Numbered from the stretch's first letter, positions 9,661 through 21,739 are shown. The stretch: DNA of 64,000 nucleotides from Actinomycetes bacterium (GCA_014190155.1 BJFY01000002.1:71209-135208); one strand, 5' to 3'. Made by a program: numbers and translations. Notes: a model not told the origin generated them from the letters alone.

Positions 9661-10224
9661 GTGAACGTGGCATCGACCAATGATTTGAAAAACGGCATGA
9701 CCTTAACAATTGATGGCCAATTATGGACAGTTGTTGATTTCCAGCACGTCAAACCGGGCAAGGGACCAGCATTTGTTCGAACCAAATTACGCTCTGTTCT
9801 CTCTGGGAAAGTTGTGGATCGAACTTTCAACGCTGGCATTAAAATCGATGTAGCTATTCTAGAAAAACGCGATATGCAATTCCTATATAAAGATGGCGAA
9901 GATTTTGTTTTCATGGATAGCGCCACTTATGATCAAATGACTATCCAAGCCGTTACGGTTGGAGATGCCGCTAATTACATGTTGGAAAATACCGACGCAG
10001 TGGTAGCGATCCATGAGGGCAATCCGCTTTATATCGAACTACCTGCTTCAGTCGCGCTGACTATTACTTATACCGAGCCCGGCATGCAAGGTGATCGTTC
10101 TTCCGCTGGATCAAAACCTGCAACTGTTGAAACCGGAATTGAAGTCGCGGTGCCGTTATTTATCAAACAAGATGAAAAGATTTTGGTAGATACCCGTAAT
10201 GGTGCTTACTTGGGTCGAGCATAA
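9661..10224 (+). CDS. efp: elongation factor P
   Basis: Binds ribosomes stalled at consecutive prolines and promotes peptide bond formation. Length is 187 residues with the three beta-barrel domains of the family. The tip loop of domain I reads PGKGPAF, so a Lys is in the place that other bacteria modify. The C-terminal [11 protein letters not shown] matches the conserved end. The start is GTG at 9661. The preceding 62 bases carry two palindromes (GGGTACCC at 9601-9608 and a TTAGGCCTTAA element) and a possible -10 TAGATT at 9627-9632; a promoter here is likely but not certain. nusB follows without a gap. Confidence 0.95.
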   Translation: MNVASTNDLKNGMTLTIDGQLWTVVDFQHVKPGKGPAFVRTKLRSVLSGKVVDRTFNAGIKIDVAILEKRDMQFLYKDGEDFVFMDSATYDQMTIQAVTVGDAANYMLENTDAVVAIHEGNPLYIELPASVALTITYTEPGMQGDRSSAGSKPATVETGIEVAVPLFIKQDEKILVDTRNGAYLGRA

Positions 10225-10638
10225 GTGAGCGCGCGCTCTAAGTCGCGAAAAGGTGCGTTGGATCTGCTTTACGAAGCTGACATTCGTAACCAATCTGCAA
10301 TAGTTATTCATGATGCGCGTAAGACTGAGACCGACGTGCTAATTAGAGATTACACATCACTTCTATTGCAGGGAATATCGGATAATCGGCGAAAAATTGA
10401 TGAATTGATTTCTACATACGCTGAAGGTTGGGATATGGATCGAATGCCCGCGGTAGATCGAAATATTTTGCGTATTGGTATCTATGAGTTGTTATGGTCC
10501 ACCGAAGTTCCAGATTCGGTAGCGATCAATGAAGCGCTAGAACTAGCTAAGACTCTTTCAACCGATGAATCGGCTGGATATGTAAATGGAATTTTGGGCA
10601 GAATCGCCTCTATTAAAGAAGATATTGTTATTTCTTAA
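10225..10638 (+). CDS. nusB: transcription antitermination factor NusB
   Basis: A small all-helical RNA-binding protein that with NusE/S10 binds boxA of rRNA leaders. Length is 137 residues. Typical elements are KGALDLLYEADIR at the N terminus, MDRMPAVDRNILRIGIYEL in the second half and VAINEALELAK followed by YVNGILGRI at the C terminus. The start is GTG directly after the efp stop. Its last 11 bases overlap the end of the convergent bldD gene, leaving no room for a terminator. Confidence 0.95.
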   Translation: MSARSKSRKGALDLLYEADIRNQSAIVIHDARKTETDVLIRDYTSLLLQGISDNRRKIDELISTYAEGWDMDRMPAVDRNILRIGIYELLWSTEVPDSVAINEALELAKTLSTDESAGYVNGILGRIASIKEDIVIS

Positions 10639-11119
10639 CTTCTTTGTAAATTAGATTTGCATTATCTAACATAGTAAGAACTTCGCTCTCAGCCAGATTT
10701 AAGGTTAGGGCCAAGGGTAATAAATCAGAATGACGAATGCTGAGTATTTCGCCATTCCAATCTTGTCTCGACCCGGTAATCCAAGCAGCAAAGAGTTTGA
10801 TCTGTGAAGTATTTGCGCCTTGAGCAATTCTCCGCAAATCCAGACGAATCCTAGTTGGGTCTTTGATTTTGATATTTTGAGTTATGCCAAGTAGATGGCC
10901 GAGCGGGACTTGATAAAAATCCGCCAAAGCAATCGCTTTCTTAATGGTTAAGGCCCGGTTACTCCGTTCATAGGAACCGATGACTACTGCCTTCCATTTT
11001 CCTTTTGATTTCTGCTCGACATCTTTTAGTGTGAAGCCCTTTACGAGTCGGATTTTTCGGAGGTTTTCTCCGATCTCGGGCCAAGTTATCGCCACATCTA
11101 CAGTTTCATTTTGATTCAT
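10628..11119 (-). CDS. bldD: BldD-family transcriptional regulator with c-di-GMP-binding signature
   Basis: Orthologue of Streptomyces BldD by sequence and by position between nusB and pyrR. Residues 14-78 form a HTH domain with the family-specific KSKGKWKAVVIGSYER. The C-terminal domain holds R118-Q-D120, eight residues, R129-H-S-D132, which fits the RxD-x8-RxxD signature for cyclic di-GMP binding in BldD. The start at 11119 (163 residues) is chosen because a -10 box TACCGT ends 6 bases upstream, matching the leaderless pattern of this genome. An ATG at 11161 would add 14 residues and run into the pyrR promoter. What it controls in a non-sporulating organism is unknown. Confidence 0.88.
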   Translation of the reverse strand: MNQNETVDVAITWPEIGENLRKIRLVKGFTLKDVEQKSKGKWKAVVIGSYERSNRALTIKKAIALADFYQVPLGHLLGITQNIKIKDPTRIRLDLRRIAQGANTSQIKLFAAWITGSRQDWNGEILSIRHSDLLPLALTLNLAESEVLTMLDNANLIYKEVKK

Positions 11120-11125
11120 AGCGAC

Positions 11126-11131
11126 ACGGTA
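11126..11131 (-). promoter_or_regulatory. -10 box of bldD
   Basis: On the minus strand TACCGT is followed by 6 bases and ATG at 11119. It implies a leaderless message and argues for the shorter bldD reading frame. Confidence 0.5.
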
Positions 11132-11175
11132 GTGCGGACGGAAGTCGGCAATTTTGTCCATCCACAGCTAAGTGG

Positions 11176-12734
<1,559 letters not shown>

Positions 12735-14030
12735 ATGTCACAAATTTCGTTAGTGGGTGGTTGCAACGCCATAGGTGAGAAAATAAATTTAACGATAACT
12801 GACCAAAAAATTACTGATATCTCTTACAAAGTTCCGGTATCTGGCGCTCACGTTATTGATGTTTCTGGTTCAATCCTAATTCCAGGATTGGTAGATCTGC
12901 ACACGCATCTTCGTGAACCTGGCAAAGAAGATGCCGAGACCGTTGCAAGTGGCGCGCGCGCTGCGGTCGCTGGCGGTTTCACTGCGATTTCGGCGATGCC
13001 AAATACTGATCCAGTTGCAGATACTGCTGGGGTTGTTGAGCAGGTATTTAGTTTAGGTAAAGCGGCGGGTCTATGTGATGTATTCCCAATTGGAGCTGTA
13101 ACGCAAGGTCAAGCCGGAGAACAATTAGCTGAAATTTTAGCGATGCACGAATCAGCCGCGAAAGTACGAATGTTTAGCGATGATGGTCATTGTGTCTTCG
13201 ATCCGTTAGTCATGCGTCGCGCTCTTGAATATGTAAAAATGTTCGACGGTGTAATCGCACAACATGCACAAGACCCACGACTTACTATTGATGCCCAAAT
13301 GAATGAAGGCGAAATTTCAGCCAAGCTCGGGTTAAAAGGTTGGCCCGCAGTCGCGGAGGAGGCGATTATCGCTCGCGATATTTTGCTGACAGATCATGTC
13401 CAATCAAGGCTTCATGTTTGCCATGTTACAACTGCCGGTGGTGTGGAATTAATTAGATGGGCAAAGGCTCGAGGAATTAATGTGACTGCAGAAGTTACAC
13501 CGCACCATCTCTTGTTAACCGATGAGTTGGCGCAAAGTTACGATCCAGTTTATAAAGTTAATCCACCATTAAGAACTGCCCGCGATGTGGAGGCGCTCCG
13601 CGAAGGTTTAGCCGATGGCACTATCGATATTGTCGCAACTGATCATGCACCGCATCCAACCGAGAGCAAAGAGTGCGAATGGTCTGCAGCATCATTCGGG
13701 ATGCTTGGGTTGGAAACCGCGCTTTCAATCGTGGTCCAAACCATGATCTCAAGTAAATTGATGAGTTGGAGTGATCTAGTTGATAGGTTTTCAATAGCCC
13801 CCGCGAAAATTGCCGGCTACCCCGATCATGGGAACCCGTTAGCAATTGGTAATCCCGCAAACATCACAGTGTTTAATCCGAATAAAAGCTGGACCGTGAA
13901 TAAAGATTTAACTATGTCAAAGAGCCGCAATACCCCCTTTCACGGGATGGAACTTCCCGGAGTTGTCACAGATGTTTTTTACAATGGAAAACATGTTTTG
14001 CGTGATTCTAAAATAGTTAGTGTTTCTTGA
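12735..14030 (+). CDS. pyrC: dihydroorotase
   Basis: Cyclises carbamoyl aspartate to dihydroorotate. An amidohydrolase of 431 residues with the metal site HTHLREPG (about 55-62), and SAMPNTDP near 93. Metal-binding His residues are also seen in [15 protein letters not shown] and TPHHLLL, and the catalytic Asp is in ATDHAPH (about 302). This is the class I (PyrC/allantoinase-like) form. The ATG follows the pyrB stop directly, and the stop overlaps the carA start by one base. Confidence 0.97.
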   Translation: MSQISLVGGCNAIGEKINLTITDQKITDISYKVPVSGAHVIDVSGSILIPGLVDLHTHLREPGKEDAETVASGARAAVAGGFTAISAMPNTDPVADTAGVVEQVFSLGKAAGLCDVFPIGAVTQGQAGEQLAEILAMHESAAKVRMFSDDGHCVFDPLVMRRALEYVKMFDGVIAQHAQDPRLTIDAQMNEGEISAKLGLKGWPAVAEEAIIARDILLTDHVQSRLHVCHVTTAGGVELIRWAKARGINVTAEVTPHHLLLTDELAQSYDPVYKVNPPLRTARDVEALREGLADGTIDIVATDHAPHPTESKECEWSAASFGMLGLETALSIVVQTMISSKLMSWSDLVDRFSIAPAKIAGYPDHGNPLAIGNPANITVFNPNKSWTVNKDLTMSKSRNTPFHGMELPGVVTDVFYNGKHVLRDSKIVSVS

Positions 14031-15145
14031 TGTCAGCTTTTCTCGTTCTTGATGACGGTCGAATTTTCGAAGGGGATTCTTGGGCTGCTACCGGTGAAAC
14101 TTTCGGAGAAGCAGTTTTCACTACCGGCATGACGGGTTACCAAGAAACTCTCACAGATCCTTCGTATCATAAGCAAGTTGTGATCATGACCGCACCGCAT
14201 ATTGGTAACACTGGAATGAATAAAATTGATGAGGAATCTAAACAAATTTGGGTTTCTGGTTTTGTGGTGCGAAATCCTTCACCAGTAACCTCAAATTGGC
14301 GTGCTACTTCGGATTTAGAAAGCGATTTAATTAAAGCTAACATTGTTGGGATTAGTGGAATAGACACCAGAGCGCTCACCAGACATTTGCGAAATCGCGG
14401 CGCGATGCGCGTCGGCATTTTTTCAAAAATGGAATTAACCCATGAAGAGATGGTGATTCGAGTTAGACAAGCACCAGCGATGAGTGGGGCTTTTTTATCT
14501 GACGATGTTTCCACCGCGAAACCATATGTAATTTCACCACCCGCAGGAGTGGCAAAGGAATTTAAGGTTGCTGCGATTGATCTTGGCATTAAAGCTGCAA
14601 CGCCAAGAAATATGGCTGCCCGCGGCATGGAAGTTCATGTACTACCAATTACAACTACCATCGCAGATATCGAAACGCTTAACCCAGATGGCGTATTTTT
14701 ATCAAACGGACCGGGGGATCCAGCCACAATGCATGGGGTAATTGAGCTAGTGCGTGAAATTTTGGAACGTAAAATTCCTATTTTTGGAATCTGTTTCGGA
14801 CAACAAATTTTAGGTCGTGCGTTAGGTTTTGAAACATATAAATTGCAATTTGGTCATCGCGGAATAAATCAACCAGTTCTAAATAAAATGACCGGTCGGG
14901 TTGAGATCACCGCACACAATCATGGTTTTGCGGTCGAAGCCCCGACCGATGCGCGGTTCACAACTGTTTACGGCGCTGGTGAAGTAACCCATATCTCGCT
15001 TAACGATGGCGTTGTTGAAGGTTTGCGTTTAATTGATCGGCCAGCATTTAGCGTGCAATACCACCCGGAAGCGGCAGCTGGTCCACATGACGCTAACTAC
15101 CTTTTTGATGATTTTGCAGATTTGATGCGGAGCGTGCGTGCCTAA
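14030..15145 (+). CDS. carA: carbamoyl-phosphate synthase small subunit
   Basis: The glutaminase subunit that supplies ammonia for carbamoyl phosphate. The N-terminal CPSase small domain has [21 protein letters not shown] in shortened form. The class I amidotransferase domain has the nucleophile Cys in [15 protein letters not shown] and the His-Glu pair in [10 protein letters not shown]. Length is 371 residues. ATG at 14030 is preferred to TTG at 14027. carB overlaps its end by 8 bases. Its place inside the pyr operon ties arginine and pyrimidine supply to pyrimidine control. Confidence 0.97.
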   Translation: MSAFLVLDDGRIFEGDSWAATGETFGEAVFTTGMTGYQETLTDPSYHKQVVIMTAPHIGNTGMNKIDEESKQIWVSGFVVRNPSPVTSNWRATSDLESDLIKANIVGISGIDTRALTRHLRNRGAMRVGIFSKMELTHEEMVIRVRQAPAMSGAFLSDDVSTAKPYVISPPAGVAKEFKVAAIDLGIKAATPRNMAARGMEVHVLPITTTIADIETLNPDGVFLSNGPGDPATMHGVIELVREILERKIPIFGICFGQQILGRALGFETYKLQFGHRGINQPVLNKMTGRVEITAHNHGFAVEAPTDARFTTVYGAGEVTHISLNDGVVEGLRLIDRPAFSVQYHPEAAAGPHDANYLFDDFADLMRSVRA

Positions 15146-18100
15146 AGATCCTTCGATTAAAAGTGTTTTAGTAATCGGTAGCGGTCCGATCGTTATCGGG
15201 CAAGCATGCGAATTTGATTATTCCGGAACTCAAGCTTGCCGAGTATTGCGTGCCGAAGGAATCCGGGTAATTTTAGTTAATTCCAATCCCGCAACCATCA
15301 TGACTGATCCAGAATTTGCTGATGCTACTTATATAGAACCGATAACTACCCAGTTTCTCGAAGAAATTATCGCTAAAGAACGTCCAGATGCGATCTTGGC
15401 TACCTTAGGTGGGCAAACCGCGCTTAATGCCGCGATTGGTCTACATAACGCTGGTTTGTTAGAAAAATATGGGACCAAATTAATCGGCGCTGATGTTGAT
15501 GCGATTGAACGTGGTGAAAATCGCGAAATTTTCCGCAGTATTGTGGCGAAAATTGGTGGTGAATCCGCTAAATCCGTGGTCTGCCATGCGATCTCCGATT
15601 GTTATAAGGCAGTAACAGAATTGAATTATCCGGTGGTTGTTCGTCCCTCTTTCACTATGGGGGGACTCGGTTCTGGAATTGCTTTTAATCGTGAAGATTT
15701 AGAGTTGATTGCCGGAGCTGGATTACGCCATAGTCCCACCTCTGAAGTATTGCTAGAAGAATCTATTTTAGGTTGGAAAGAGTTTGAATTAGAAGTCATG
15801 CGAGATCATAATGACAACGTAGTAATAGTTTGCAGCATTGAAAATATTGATCCGATGGGAGTGCATACTGGGGATTCAATAACAGTCGCTCCTGCTTTAA
15901 CTTTGACCGATGTTGAATTCCAGAAGCTTCGCAATTTATCAATAGAGATCATCCGTGAAGTGGGCGTGGCAACTGGTGGTTGTAATATCCAATTTGCAAT
16001 CAACCCTCATGATGGTCGCATTGTTGTGATTGAAATGAATCCCAGAGTTTCCCGTTCCAGTGCTTTAGCATCAAAAGCTACTGGTTTTCCAATCGCAAAA
16101 ATCGCTACTAAGTTAGCGATTGGGTATTCGTTAGATGAGATTAAAAACGACATTACAAAAATGACGCCGGCATCTTTTGAACCAACCCTGGATTACATCG
16201 TGGTAAAAGTGCCGAGATTTGCTTTTGAGAAATTCCCTGAAGCTGATCCTCGGTTAACCACAACCATGAAGAGCGTAGGTGAAGCAATGGCGATCGGTAG
16301 AAGTTTTCCAGAAGCTTTGCAAAAGGCGCTCCGCTCTTTAGAAAAAAAGGGAAGTAGTTTCTCGTGGGAGACCCCAAGTCAAGATCTGGCAACGCTCTTA
16401 GATTTGATGAGAACCCCCACTGAATTTCGATTGCGCCAAGTCCAACAAGCCCTTGCGTTCGGCGCTTCGGTGGCAGAAGTTCATAGCGCAACTAAAATTG
16501 ATATTTGGTTCTTAACCCAGATTGATCTAATCAACGAGTTGGCGAAAAATATTTCTGCTGCCGCAGATTTAGACCGCCCATTATTATTACAAGCAAAACG
16601 GATGGGCTTTTCGGATCAGCAAATTTCAACACTGCGAGCGATATCAGAAGAGGAAGTACGTAGGTTGCGCCATCGGCTTGAGCTGCGACCGGTTTATAAA
16701 ACTGTAGATACTTGTGCTGCGGAATTTGAAGCTTTCACGCCTTATCACTATTCAAGCTATGAGGAAGAGAGTGAAGTTAAACCACGGACCAAACCAGCAG
16801 TAATAATTTTAGGTTCAGGACCAAATCGAATCGGCCAAGGAATAGAATTTGATTACTCTTGTGTGCATGCTTCTTTCACATTGAGCGAAGCCGGCTATGA
16901 AACTATTATGGTAAATTGCAATCCAGAAACGGTTTCGACCGATTATGACACTTCGGATCGCCTCTATTTTGAACCTCTAACTTTAGAAGATGTTCTAGAA
17001 ATTATTAAAGCTGAAACTCTAGCTGGACCAGTTTTAGGAGTAATCGCACAATTAGGTGGTCAAACTCCACTGGGTTTGGCTCAAGGTTTACTGGATGCCG
17101 GCGTAACAATTCTTGGAACTAGCCCGGCCGCGATTAACCTCGCTGAGGATCGGGGCGAATTCGGACGAATTCTAAATGAAGCTGGATTACGAGCACCGGA
17201 GTACGGAATGGCGTTCTCTTTTGAAGAGGCCGTCGCCGTGGCAACCCGAATCAAATATCCAGTTTTAGTTAGACCATCCTTTGTACTCGGCGGCCGAGGT
17301 ATGGAGATTGTTTACGATGATGAATCGTTGAAATCTTTTATTGTCAAAGCCACCGAGATTACGCCGAACCATCCCGTATTAATTGATCGGTTCTTGGATG
17401 ATGCGATTGAGATTGATGTGGATGCGCTCTTTGATGGCGAATCGTTATATCTAGCGGGGGTCATGGAACATATTGAAGAGGCCGGTATCCATTCTGGAGA
17501 TTCTGCCTGTGTGTTACCGAGCATGTCGCTAACGCAATCTCAATTATTTGAAATTAAAGAAGCTACCGAAAAAATTGCGCGCGGCGTCGGAGTTCGCGGA
17601 TTAATTAACATTCAATACGCCGTAGCTTGGAGCCAACTATATGTTTTAGAAGCAAATCCACGTGCTTCTAGGACCGTTCCATATGTTTCGAAAGCGACTG
17701 GCGTCCAACTCGCAAAAGCAGCGGCACGGATTTGTGTCGGCACAACGATTGCGCAATTACGAGAACTCGAGATGCTGCCAAATCTTGAAGTTGGTAAAGC
17801 GCACGGGATTTCAGTGAAAGAAGCGGTATTACCGTGGAATAGATTCCGCAGAATTGATGGAAAAGGTGTGGATTCAGTGCTTGGTCCAGAAATGCGCTCT
17901 ACTGGTGAAGTTATGGGAATTGCCGATAATTTTGGCGCTGCTTATGCAAAAAGCCAGATTGCATCCTTTGGACCGTTACCGCAAAATGGTTCGGTGTTCT
18001 TATCGCTCTCGGAAAAGGATAAATCCGCAGCACTCTCCTCGGCAAAAGAATTATTTGCAATGGGTTTCAAGATTTATGCCACATCGGGTACGCATACTTA

Positions 18101-18395
18101 TTTAGCGGCAAACGGGGTTGGCTCTACCTCTGTCCGCAAACATTCCGAGGATGGACGAAACGCGAATGATGAATCAGCGGTTGAAATAATTACTTCGGGC
18201 AAAGTTGATTTGATTATCAACACCCCGCTAGGTCGTGGCACGAGACAAGATGGCTGGTTAATTAGAACGGCCGCGATCCAACGCTCATTACCTTGCATCA
18301 CAACTATCCCTGGATTTAAAGCTGCGGTTGCTGGAATCCAATCTCTCCGAAATGACCAACTCGCGGTGCGCTCATTACAAAGTTGGTTGTCATGA
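15138..18395 (+). CDS. carB: carbamoyl-phosphate synthase large subunit
   Basis: The synthetase subunit, 1085 residues. It has two homologous ATP-grasp halves: the first begins [21 protein letters not shown]-like, and the second repeats it as [18 protein letters not shown] near residue 556. Each half has a VRPSF motif ([14 protein letters not shown] and [14 protein letters not shown]). The C-terminal allosteric MGS domain (about 940-1085) includes [14 protein letters not shown]. The start is GTG at 15138 inside the end of carA. It overlaps pyrK by 4 bases. Confidence 0.98.
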   Translation: MPKDPSIKSVLVIGSGPIVIGQACEFDYSGTQACRVLRAEGIRVILVNSNPATIMTDPEFADATYIEPITTQFLEEIIAKERPDAILATLGGQTALNAAIGLHNAGLLEKYGTKLIGADVDAIERGENREIFRSIVAKIGGESAKSVVCHAISDCYKAVTELNYPVVVRPSFTMGGLGSGIAFNREDLELIAGAGLRHSPTSEVLLEESILGWKEFELEVMRDHNDNVVIVCSIENIDPMGVHTGDSITVAPALTLTDVEFQKLRNLSIEIIREVGVATGGCNIQFAINPHDGRIVVIEMNPRVSRSSALASKATGFPIAKIATKLAIGYSLDEIKNDITKMTPASFEPTLDYIVVKVPRFAFEKFPEADPRLTTTMKSVGEAMAIGRSFPEALQKALRSLEKKGSSFSWETPSQDLATLLDLMRTPTEFRLRQVQQALAFGASVAEVHSATKIDIWFLTQIDLINELAKNISAAADLDRPLLLQAKRMGFSDQQISTLRAISEEEVRRLRHRLELRPVYKTVDTCAAEFEAFTPYHYSSYEEESEVKPRTKPAVIILGSGPNRIGQGIEFDYSCVHASFTLSEAGYETIMVNCNPETVSTDYDTSDRLYFEPLTLEDVLEIIKAETLAGPVLGVIAQLGGQTPLGLAQGLLDAGVTILGTSPAAINLAEDRGEFGRILNEAGLRAPEYGMAFSFEEAVAVATRIKYPVLVRPSFVLGGRGMEIVYDDESLKSFIVKATEITPNHPVLIDRFLDDAIEIDVDALFDGESLYLAGVMEHIEEAGIHSGDSACVLPSMSLTQSQLFEIKEATEKIARGVGVRGLINIQYAVAWSQLYVLEANPRASRTVPYVSKATGVQLAKAAARICVGTTIAQLRELEMLPNLEVGKAHGISVKEAVLPWNRFRRIDGKGVDSVLGPEMRSTGEVMGIADNFGAAYAKSQIASFGPLPQNGSVFLSLSEKDKSAALSSAKELFAMGFKIYATSGTHTYLAANGVGSTSVRKHSEDGRNANDESAVEIITSGKVDLIINTPLGRGTRQDGWLIRTAAIQRSLPCITTIPGFKAAVAGIQSLRNDQLAVRSLQSWLS

Positions 18396-19252
18396 AAATT
18401 AATCGTCGAGCCCAACAACGTACTGTCGAAATAGTTAGCAATAAGAAAGTTGGCGCTTACCACCATATGATTTTTGCGGTAGGGGATATGGCGCTACATG
18501 CTCTGCCGGGCAATTTCGTTGCGATCAGCGTAGGTGGTCCCGGAAGCGCGATGGTGCTACGGAGGGCTTTTGCAATTTATCGAACCCATGATCGTGGCAA
18601 TTATGGCGGTACCTTAGAACTCGTGGTTGCACCGCACGGTCAAGGAAGTAAATGGTTAACCGCGTTACCAATGCATGCAACTGTGGACATGGTCGGACCG
18701 CTCGGTACTAATTTTGGTATCCCAACTGAGCCAGTAAATGCGTTGTTAGTAGGTGGGGGTTATGGTTCTGCACCGTTATTTGGTCTCGCTGAATTATTAA
18801 AAGATGGCGGTTCGCGGGTAGATATGGTGCTTGGCGCCTCTTCAGCCGGAAAGATTTATGCTCCGCTTGAAGGAAAGCGCGCAGTCAACTCGATGACAAT
18901 CACCACTGATGATGGCAGCGCTGGTACTAAAGGACAAGTGGTTTCGGTGTTGCCTGGACTGATCGAGCGTCATAACGTAGATATTATTTACTCTTGCGGT
19001 CCGATGGCGATGTTGGCGGCTATCCAAGATATCGCTGCCCAAACTGGAATTATACATCAATGCGCAGTTGAAGAATCTATGGCATGCGGCATCGGCGTTT
19101 GCATGACCTGCGTAGTGCCGTTGCGTGATGAAGCCGGTGTAATAAGAATGTCGCGTAGTTGTGTAGATGGACCAGTAATGGATGGCGCGAATGTACTTTG
19201 GAATTCTGGCGGAAAAATTCCTGCAGGAACTTACGGTGCGCCAAATGTCTAA
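18392..19252 (+). CDS. pyrK: dihydroorotate dehydrogenase electron transfer subunit PyrK
   Basis: An FAD and [2Fe-2S] protein that passes electrons from the class 1B dihydroorotate dehydrogenase to NAD+. An FNR-like FAD domain carries LRRAFAIY, an NAD domain carries [17 protein letters not shown], and the C terminus has the cluster cysteines in [14 protein letters not shown] plus a fourth Cys in SRSCVDGP. Length is 286 residues. ATG at 18392 overlaps the carB stop by 4 bases; the in-frame codon at 18383 is less likely. Confidence 0.93.
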   Translation: MKINRRAQQRTVEIVSNKKVGAYHHMIFAVGDMALHALPGNFVAISVGGPGSAMVLRRAFAIYRTHDRGNYGGTLELVVAPHGQGSKWLTALPMHATVDMVGPLGTNFGIPTEPVNALLVGGGYGSAPLFGLAELLKDGGSRVDMVLGASSAGKIYAPLEGKRAVNSMTITTDDGSAGTKGQVVSVLPGLIERHNVDIIYSCGPMAMLAAIQDIAAQTGIIHQCAVEESMACGIGVCMTCVVPLRDEAGVIRMSRSCVDGPVMDGANVLWNSGGKIPAGTYGAPNV

Positions 19253-20186
19253 TTTCAATTACAGCACCAATTTTCAAAACGCCGTTTTTCCTAATCCGAT
19301 ATTCACCGCAAGCGGTTGTGCAGGATCGGGTAAAGAACTTGCCCAATTTTTCCCGTTGGGGGAGATTGGTGCGGTAGTTACTAAGTCCATAATGGTAAAA
19401 GCCCGATCTGGCAGACCCACCCCCCGAATGGCGGAAACTCCATCAGGGATGCTTAATTCGATCGGATTGCAAGGGCCTGGAATCGATCAATTTATTGCAG
19501 AAGATATTCCATTTTTACAAAAAAATGGCGCTCGGATAGTAGTTTCGATTGCGGGTGAGAGCGTTGATGATTATGGTTCGTTAGCACGACGGCTTCGCGG
19601 TGTTCCTGGACTTTCTGCGTTGGAAGTTAATATTTCCTGTCCCAATGTAGAAAATCGTGGCCAAGTTTTTGCCTGCGATCCAATCGCATCGCGCTCTGTA
19701 GTAGAAGTAGTTCGTCGAGTTTTAGGTGGTGAACTACCAATCATCGTAAAATTATCGCCTGACGTCACCGATATTGTTGCGATTGCTAACGAAGTTATTT
19801 CGGCAGGTGCTGATGGTCTAGCTTTAATCAATACCTTGCTCGGAATGGTAATTGATGTCGACACTATGCGGCCAAAATTGGGTGGAAAAACTGGGGGACT
19901 ATCAGGGCCAGCAATTCGACCAGTAGCGGTACGCGCCATTTATCAAGTTCATCAAGCGTTTCCTAAAATTCCAATCCTGGGAATGGGTGGGGTTGCAAGT
20001 GGTGGTGATGCACTGGAAATGGTTTTGGCAGGCGCTAGCGGAATTTCAGTTGGTACTGCAACTTTTGGAAATCCAAACGCAGTGATAAAAATTAGAGACG
20101 AGTTAGCCAATCTATTGATAGAACGTGGTTTCACTACCTTTAAAGAAGCGGTCGGGTTTGCGCATCGGAGTGAAAATGCCGGATAA
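19245..20186 (+). CDS. pyrD: dihydroorotate dehydrogenase, class 1B catalytic subunit
   Basis: Oxidises dihydroorotate to orotate with FMN in the cytoplasm. The class 1B features are the catalytic Cys in EVNISCPNVE and the presence of PyrK next door. FPNPIFTASGCAGSGKEL lies at the N terminus and GMGGVASGGDALEM is the phosphate loop. Length is 313 residues from ATG 19245, which overlaps pyrK by 8 bases; an earlier in-frame codon (19182) lies deep inside pyrK and is rejected. Mycobacteria use the quinone-linked class 2 enzyme instead, so this is a NAD-linked variant of the pathway. Confidence 0.95.
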   Translation: MSNFNYSTNFQNAVFPNPIFTASGCAGSGKELAQFFPLGEIGAVVTKSIMVKARSGRPTPRMAETPSGMLNSIGLQGPGIDQFIAEDIPFLQKNGARIVVSIAGESVDDYGSLARRLRGVPGLSALEVNISCPNVENRGQVFACDPIASRSVVEVVRRVLGGELPIIVKLSPDVTDIVAIANEVISAGADGLALINTLLGMVIDVDTMRPKLGGKTGGLSGPAIRPVAVRAIYQVHQAFPKIPILGMGGVASGGDALEMVLAGASGISVGTATFGNPNAVIKIRDELANLLIERGFTTFKEAVGFAHRSENAG

Positions 20187-20859
20187 ATCTCCCATTATTT
20201 TAGCGGTAGATACAACCAACTTAGAGGTTGCAAAAACTTGGATCGCCGCAACTCAAGGTTCGATTTCAATCTATAAAATAGGCTTAGAATTTTTCTTAAA
20301 ACTTGGTTCTGCCGGAATTATCGAATTACGCAAAGAGTTTGAATTTGAACTCTTTTTAGATTTAAAGTTACATGACATCCCAAATACTGTAGCTGGCGCA
20401 GCTCGTTCTTTGCAGCCACTCGCACCTGATTTCGTTACAGTGCATGCCGCTGGTGGTGCAAAAATGGTGGCCGCAGCCGCTGCTGCGTTGCCAGATTCCA
20501 GAATTACCGGTGTAACTATTTTGACTTCACTAGATGAAAGTGATGTGAAAGCAATTGGATATAAAGATGCTGCGTTAGAGAGCGCGGTTAATCTTGCAAA
20601 AATTGCGGTTTTAGGTGGGGCCAAGGCTGTGGTTTGTTCCCCACTAGAAGTTTCGGCAATCCGAAACGCGATTCCAAAAGAGATTTTGTTGATTACGCCA
20701 GGAGTGCGTCCGATAGGTAGCGGCATTGGTGATCAATCTCGAGTAATGACCCCCACGCTAGCGCTTGAAAGCGGAGCGGATTATTTAGTAATTGGCCGCC
20801 CGATCACCGAAGCTGATGACCCAGGCAAGGCTGCGGCAGCAATTCTTGATTCGCTTTAA
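20176..20859 (+). CDS. pyrF: orotidine 5'-phosphate decarboxylase, type 1
   Basis: Decarboxylates OMP to UMP. The catalytic Asp-Lys-Asp array is in LDLKLHDIPNT (about residues 55-65). TPGVRPIGSGIGDQ lies near 175 and the C-terminal VIGRPITEA is the phosphate-binding loop. Length is 227 residues, the short E. coli-like form and not the longer type 2 of mycobacteria. ATG at 20176 overlaps the pyrD stop by 11 bases; GTG at 20170 is an alternative. Confidence 0.95.
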   Translation: MPDKSPIILAVDTTNLEVAKTWIAATQGSISIYKIGLEFFLKLGSAGIIELRKEFEFELFLDLKLHDIPNTVAGAARSLQPLAPDFVTVHAAGGAKMVAAAAAALPDSRITGVTILTSLDESDVKAIGYKDAALESAVNLAKIAVLGGAKAVVCSPLEVSAIRNAIPKEILLITPGVRPIGSGIGDQSRVMTPTLALESGADYLVIGRPITEADDPGKAAAAILDSL

Positions 20860-20873
20860 GGTTTAATTAAGCC

Positions 20874-21188
20874 ATGGGAGCGCCACCAATTTTAACGCCA
20901 GCAGAACGAAAAGCCGCGCTGGCGAAAGCTGCTGCGGCTAGACAAGAACGTGCCAGAGTTAAAGAACAAATAAAGCGTGGCGAGATTCCGTTAATTGAAG
21001 TGTTGCTGAGTGAAAATCCAGCGATATTAAAGATGCGAGTCAAGGCGATGTTGGAAGCAGTACCAGGTGTTGGCGTGGTGCGTGCCATTGCAATCATGGA
21101 ACGAATTGGCATATCTGAAAAACGTAGAGTGAAAGGGCTAGGCTCGCAGCAATTAGCTGCGCTAAAATCTGAATTTGGAATCAACTGA
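20874..21188 (+). CDS. mihF: actinobacterial integration host factor (mIHF type)
   Basis: A small basic nucleoid protein of 104 residues, found only in actinobacteria and unrelated to proteobacterial IHF. It has an N-terminal Ala/Lys/Arg-rich helix (LTPAERKAALAKAAAARQER), then MRVKAMLEAVPGVGVVRAIA, a helix-hairpin-helix-like DNA-binding element, and KRRVKGLGSQQ. It bends DNA and is essential in mycobacteria. It lies 14 bases after pyrF and one base of overlap before gmk, the usual actinobacterial order. Confidence 0.95.
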   Translation: MGAPPILTPAERKAALAKAAAARQERARVKEQIKRGEIPLIEVLLSENPAILKMRVKAMLEAVPGVGVVRAIAIMERIGISEKRRVKGLGSQQLAALKSEFGIN

Positions 21189-21739
21189 TGATTGGAAAAT
21201 TATTAGTGCTTTCTGGTCCTGGTGGCGTGGGCAAGAGCACAATAAGTAGGGAAATTCGTAAAGATAGTCGGTTTTGGTTGAGTGTTTCATACACAACTCG
21301 TGCAGCCAGAACGAATGAAGTTGATGGATTGGATTATCATTTTATTTCGGCAGCGAAATTTGATGAGTTAATTGTCGCTGATGCTTTTTTAGAGTATGCC
21401 GCTTTCGCTGGAGCAAAATATGGGACGCCGCGGGCTGCGGTTGAAACTGCATTAAAATCCGGCAAACATGTGTTGTTAGAGATTGAAATTTCGGGCGCTC
21501 GGCAGGTTAGAGACCGGTTTCCAAGTGCAATTTTGATTTTTTTAATGCCGCCTTCTTTTGAAGAATTATCGATGCGAATAACAACGCGCGGGACTGATCA
21601 CCCAGAACGGATTGCGGCACGACTGGAAATCGCGGCGGCTGAAATGGCTACTGCGTCGGAATTTGACCATATATTGGTAAATCACGAGGTCGATGAGGTG
21701 GTCGCGGGGCTGGTAGCCTTGGCGACTGCGGTTGAGTGA
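21188..21739 (+). CDS. gmk: guanylate kinase
   Basis: Phosphorylates GMP to GDP. The P-loop GPGGVGKST lies at residues 10-18. GMP-binding SVSYTTRAAR and DGLDYHFIS follow. EYAAFAGAKYGTPRAAVE and LEIEISGARQVR are typical of the family, and the lid holds RGTDHPERIAARL. Length is 183 residues. The start overlaps the mihF stop (TGATG). The stop lies inside a predicted hairpin that spans into the rpoZ leader. Confidence 0.95.
   Translation: MIGKLLVLSGPGGVGKSTISREIRKDSRFWLSVSYTTRAARTNEVDGLDYHFISAAKFDELIVADAFLEYAAFAGAKYGTPRAAVETALKSGKHVLLEIEISGARQVRDRFPSAILIFLMPPSFEELSMRITTRGTDHPERIAARLEIAAAEMATASEFDHILVNHEVDEVVAGLVALATAVE

Noticed and set aside
20271-20726. 151-codon minus-strand frame inside pyrF
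   Set aside because: Shadow frame; pyrF motifs on the plus strand are complete.
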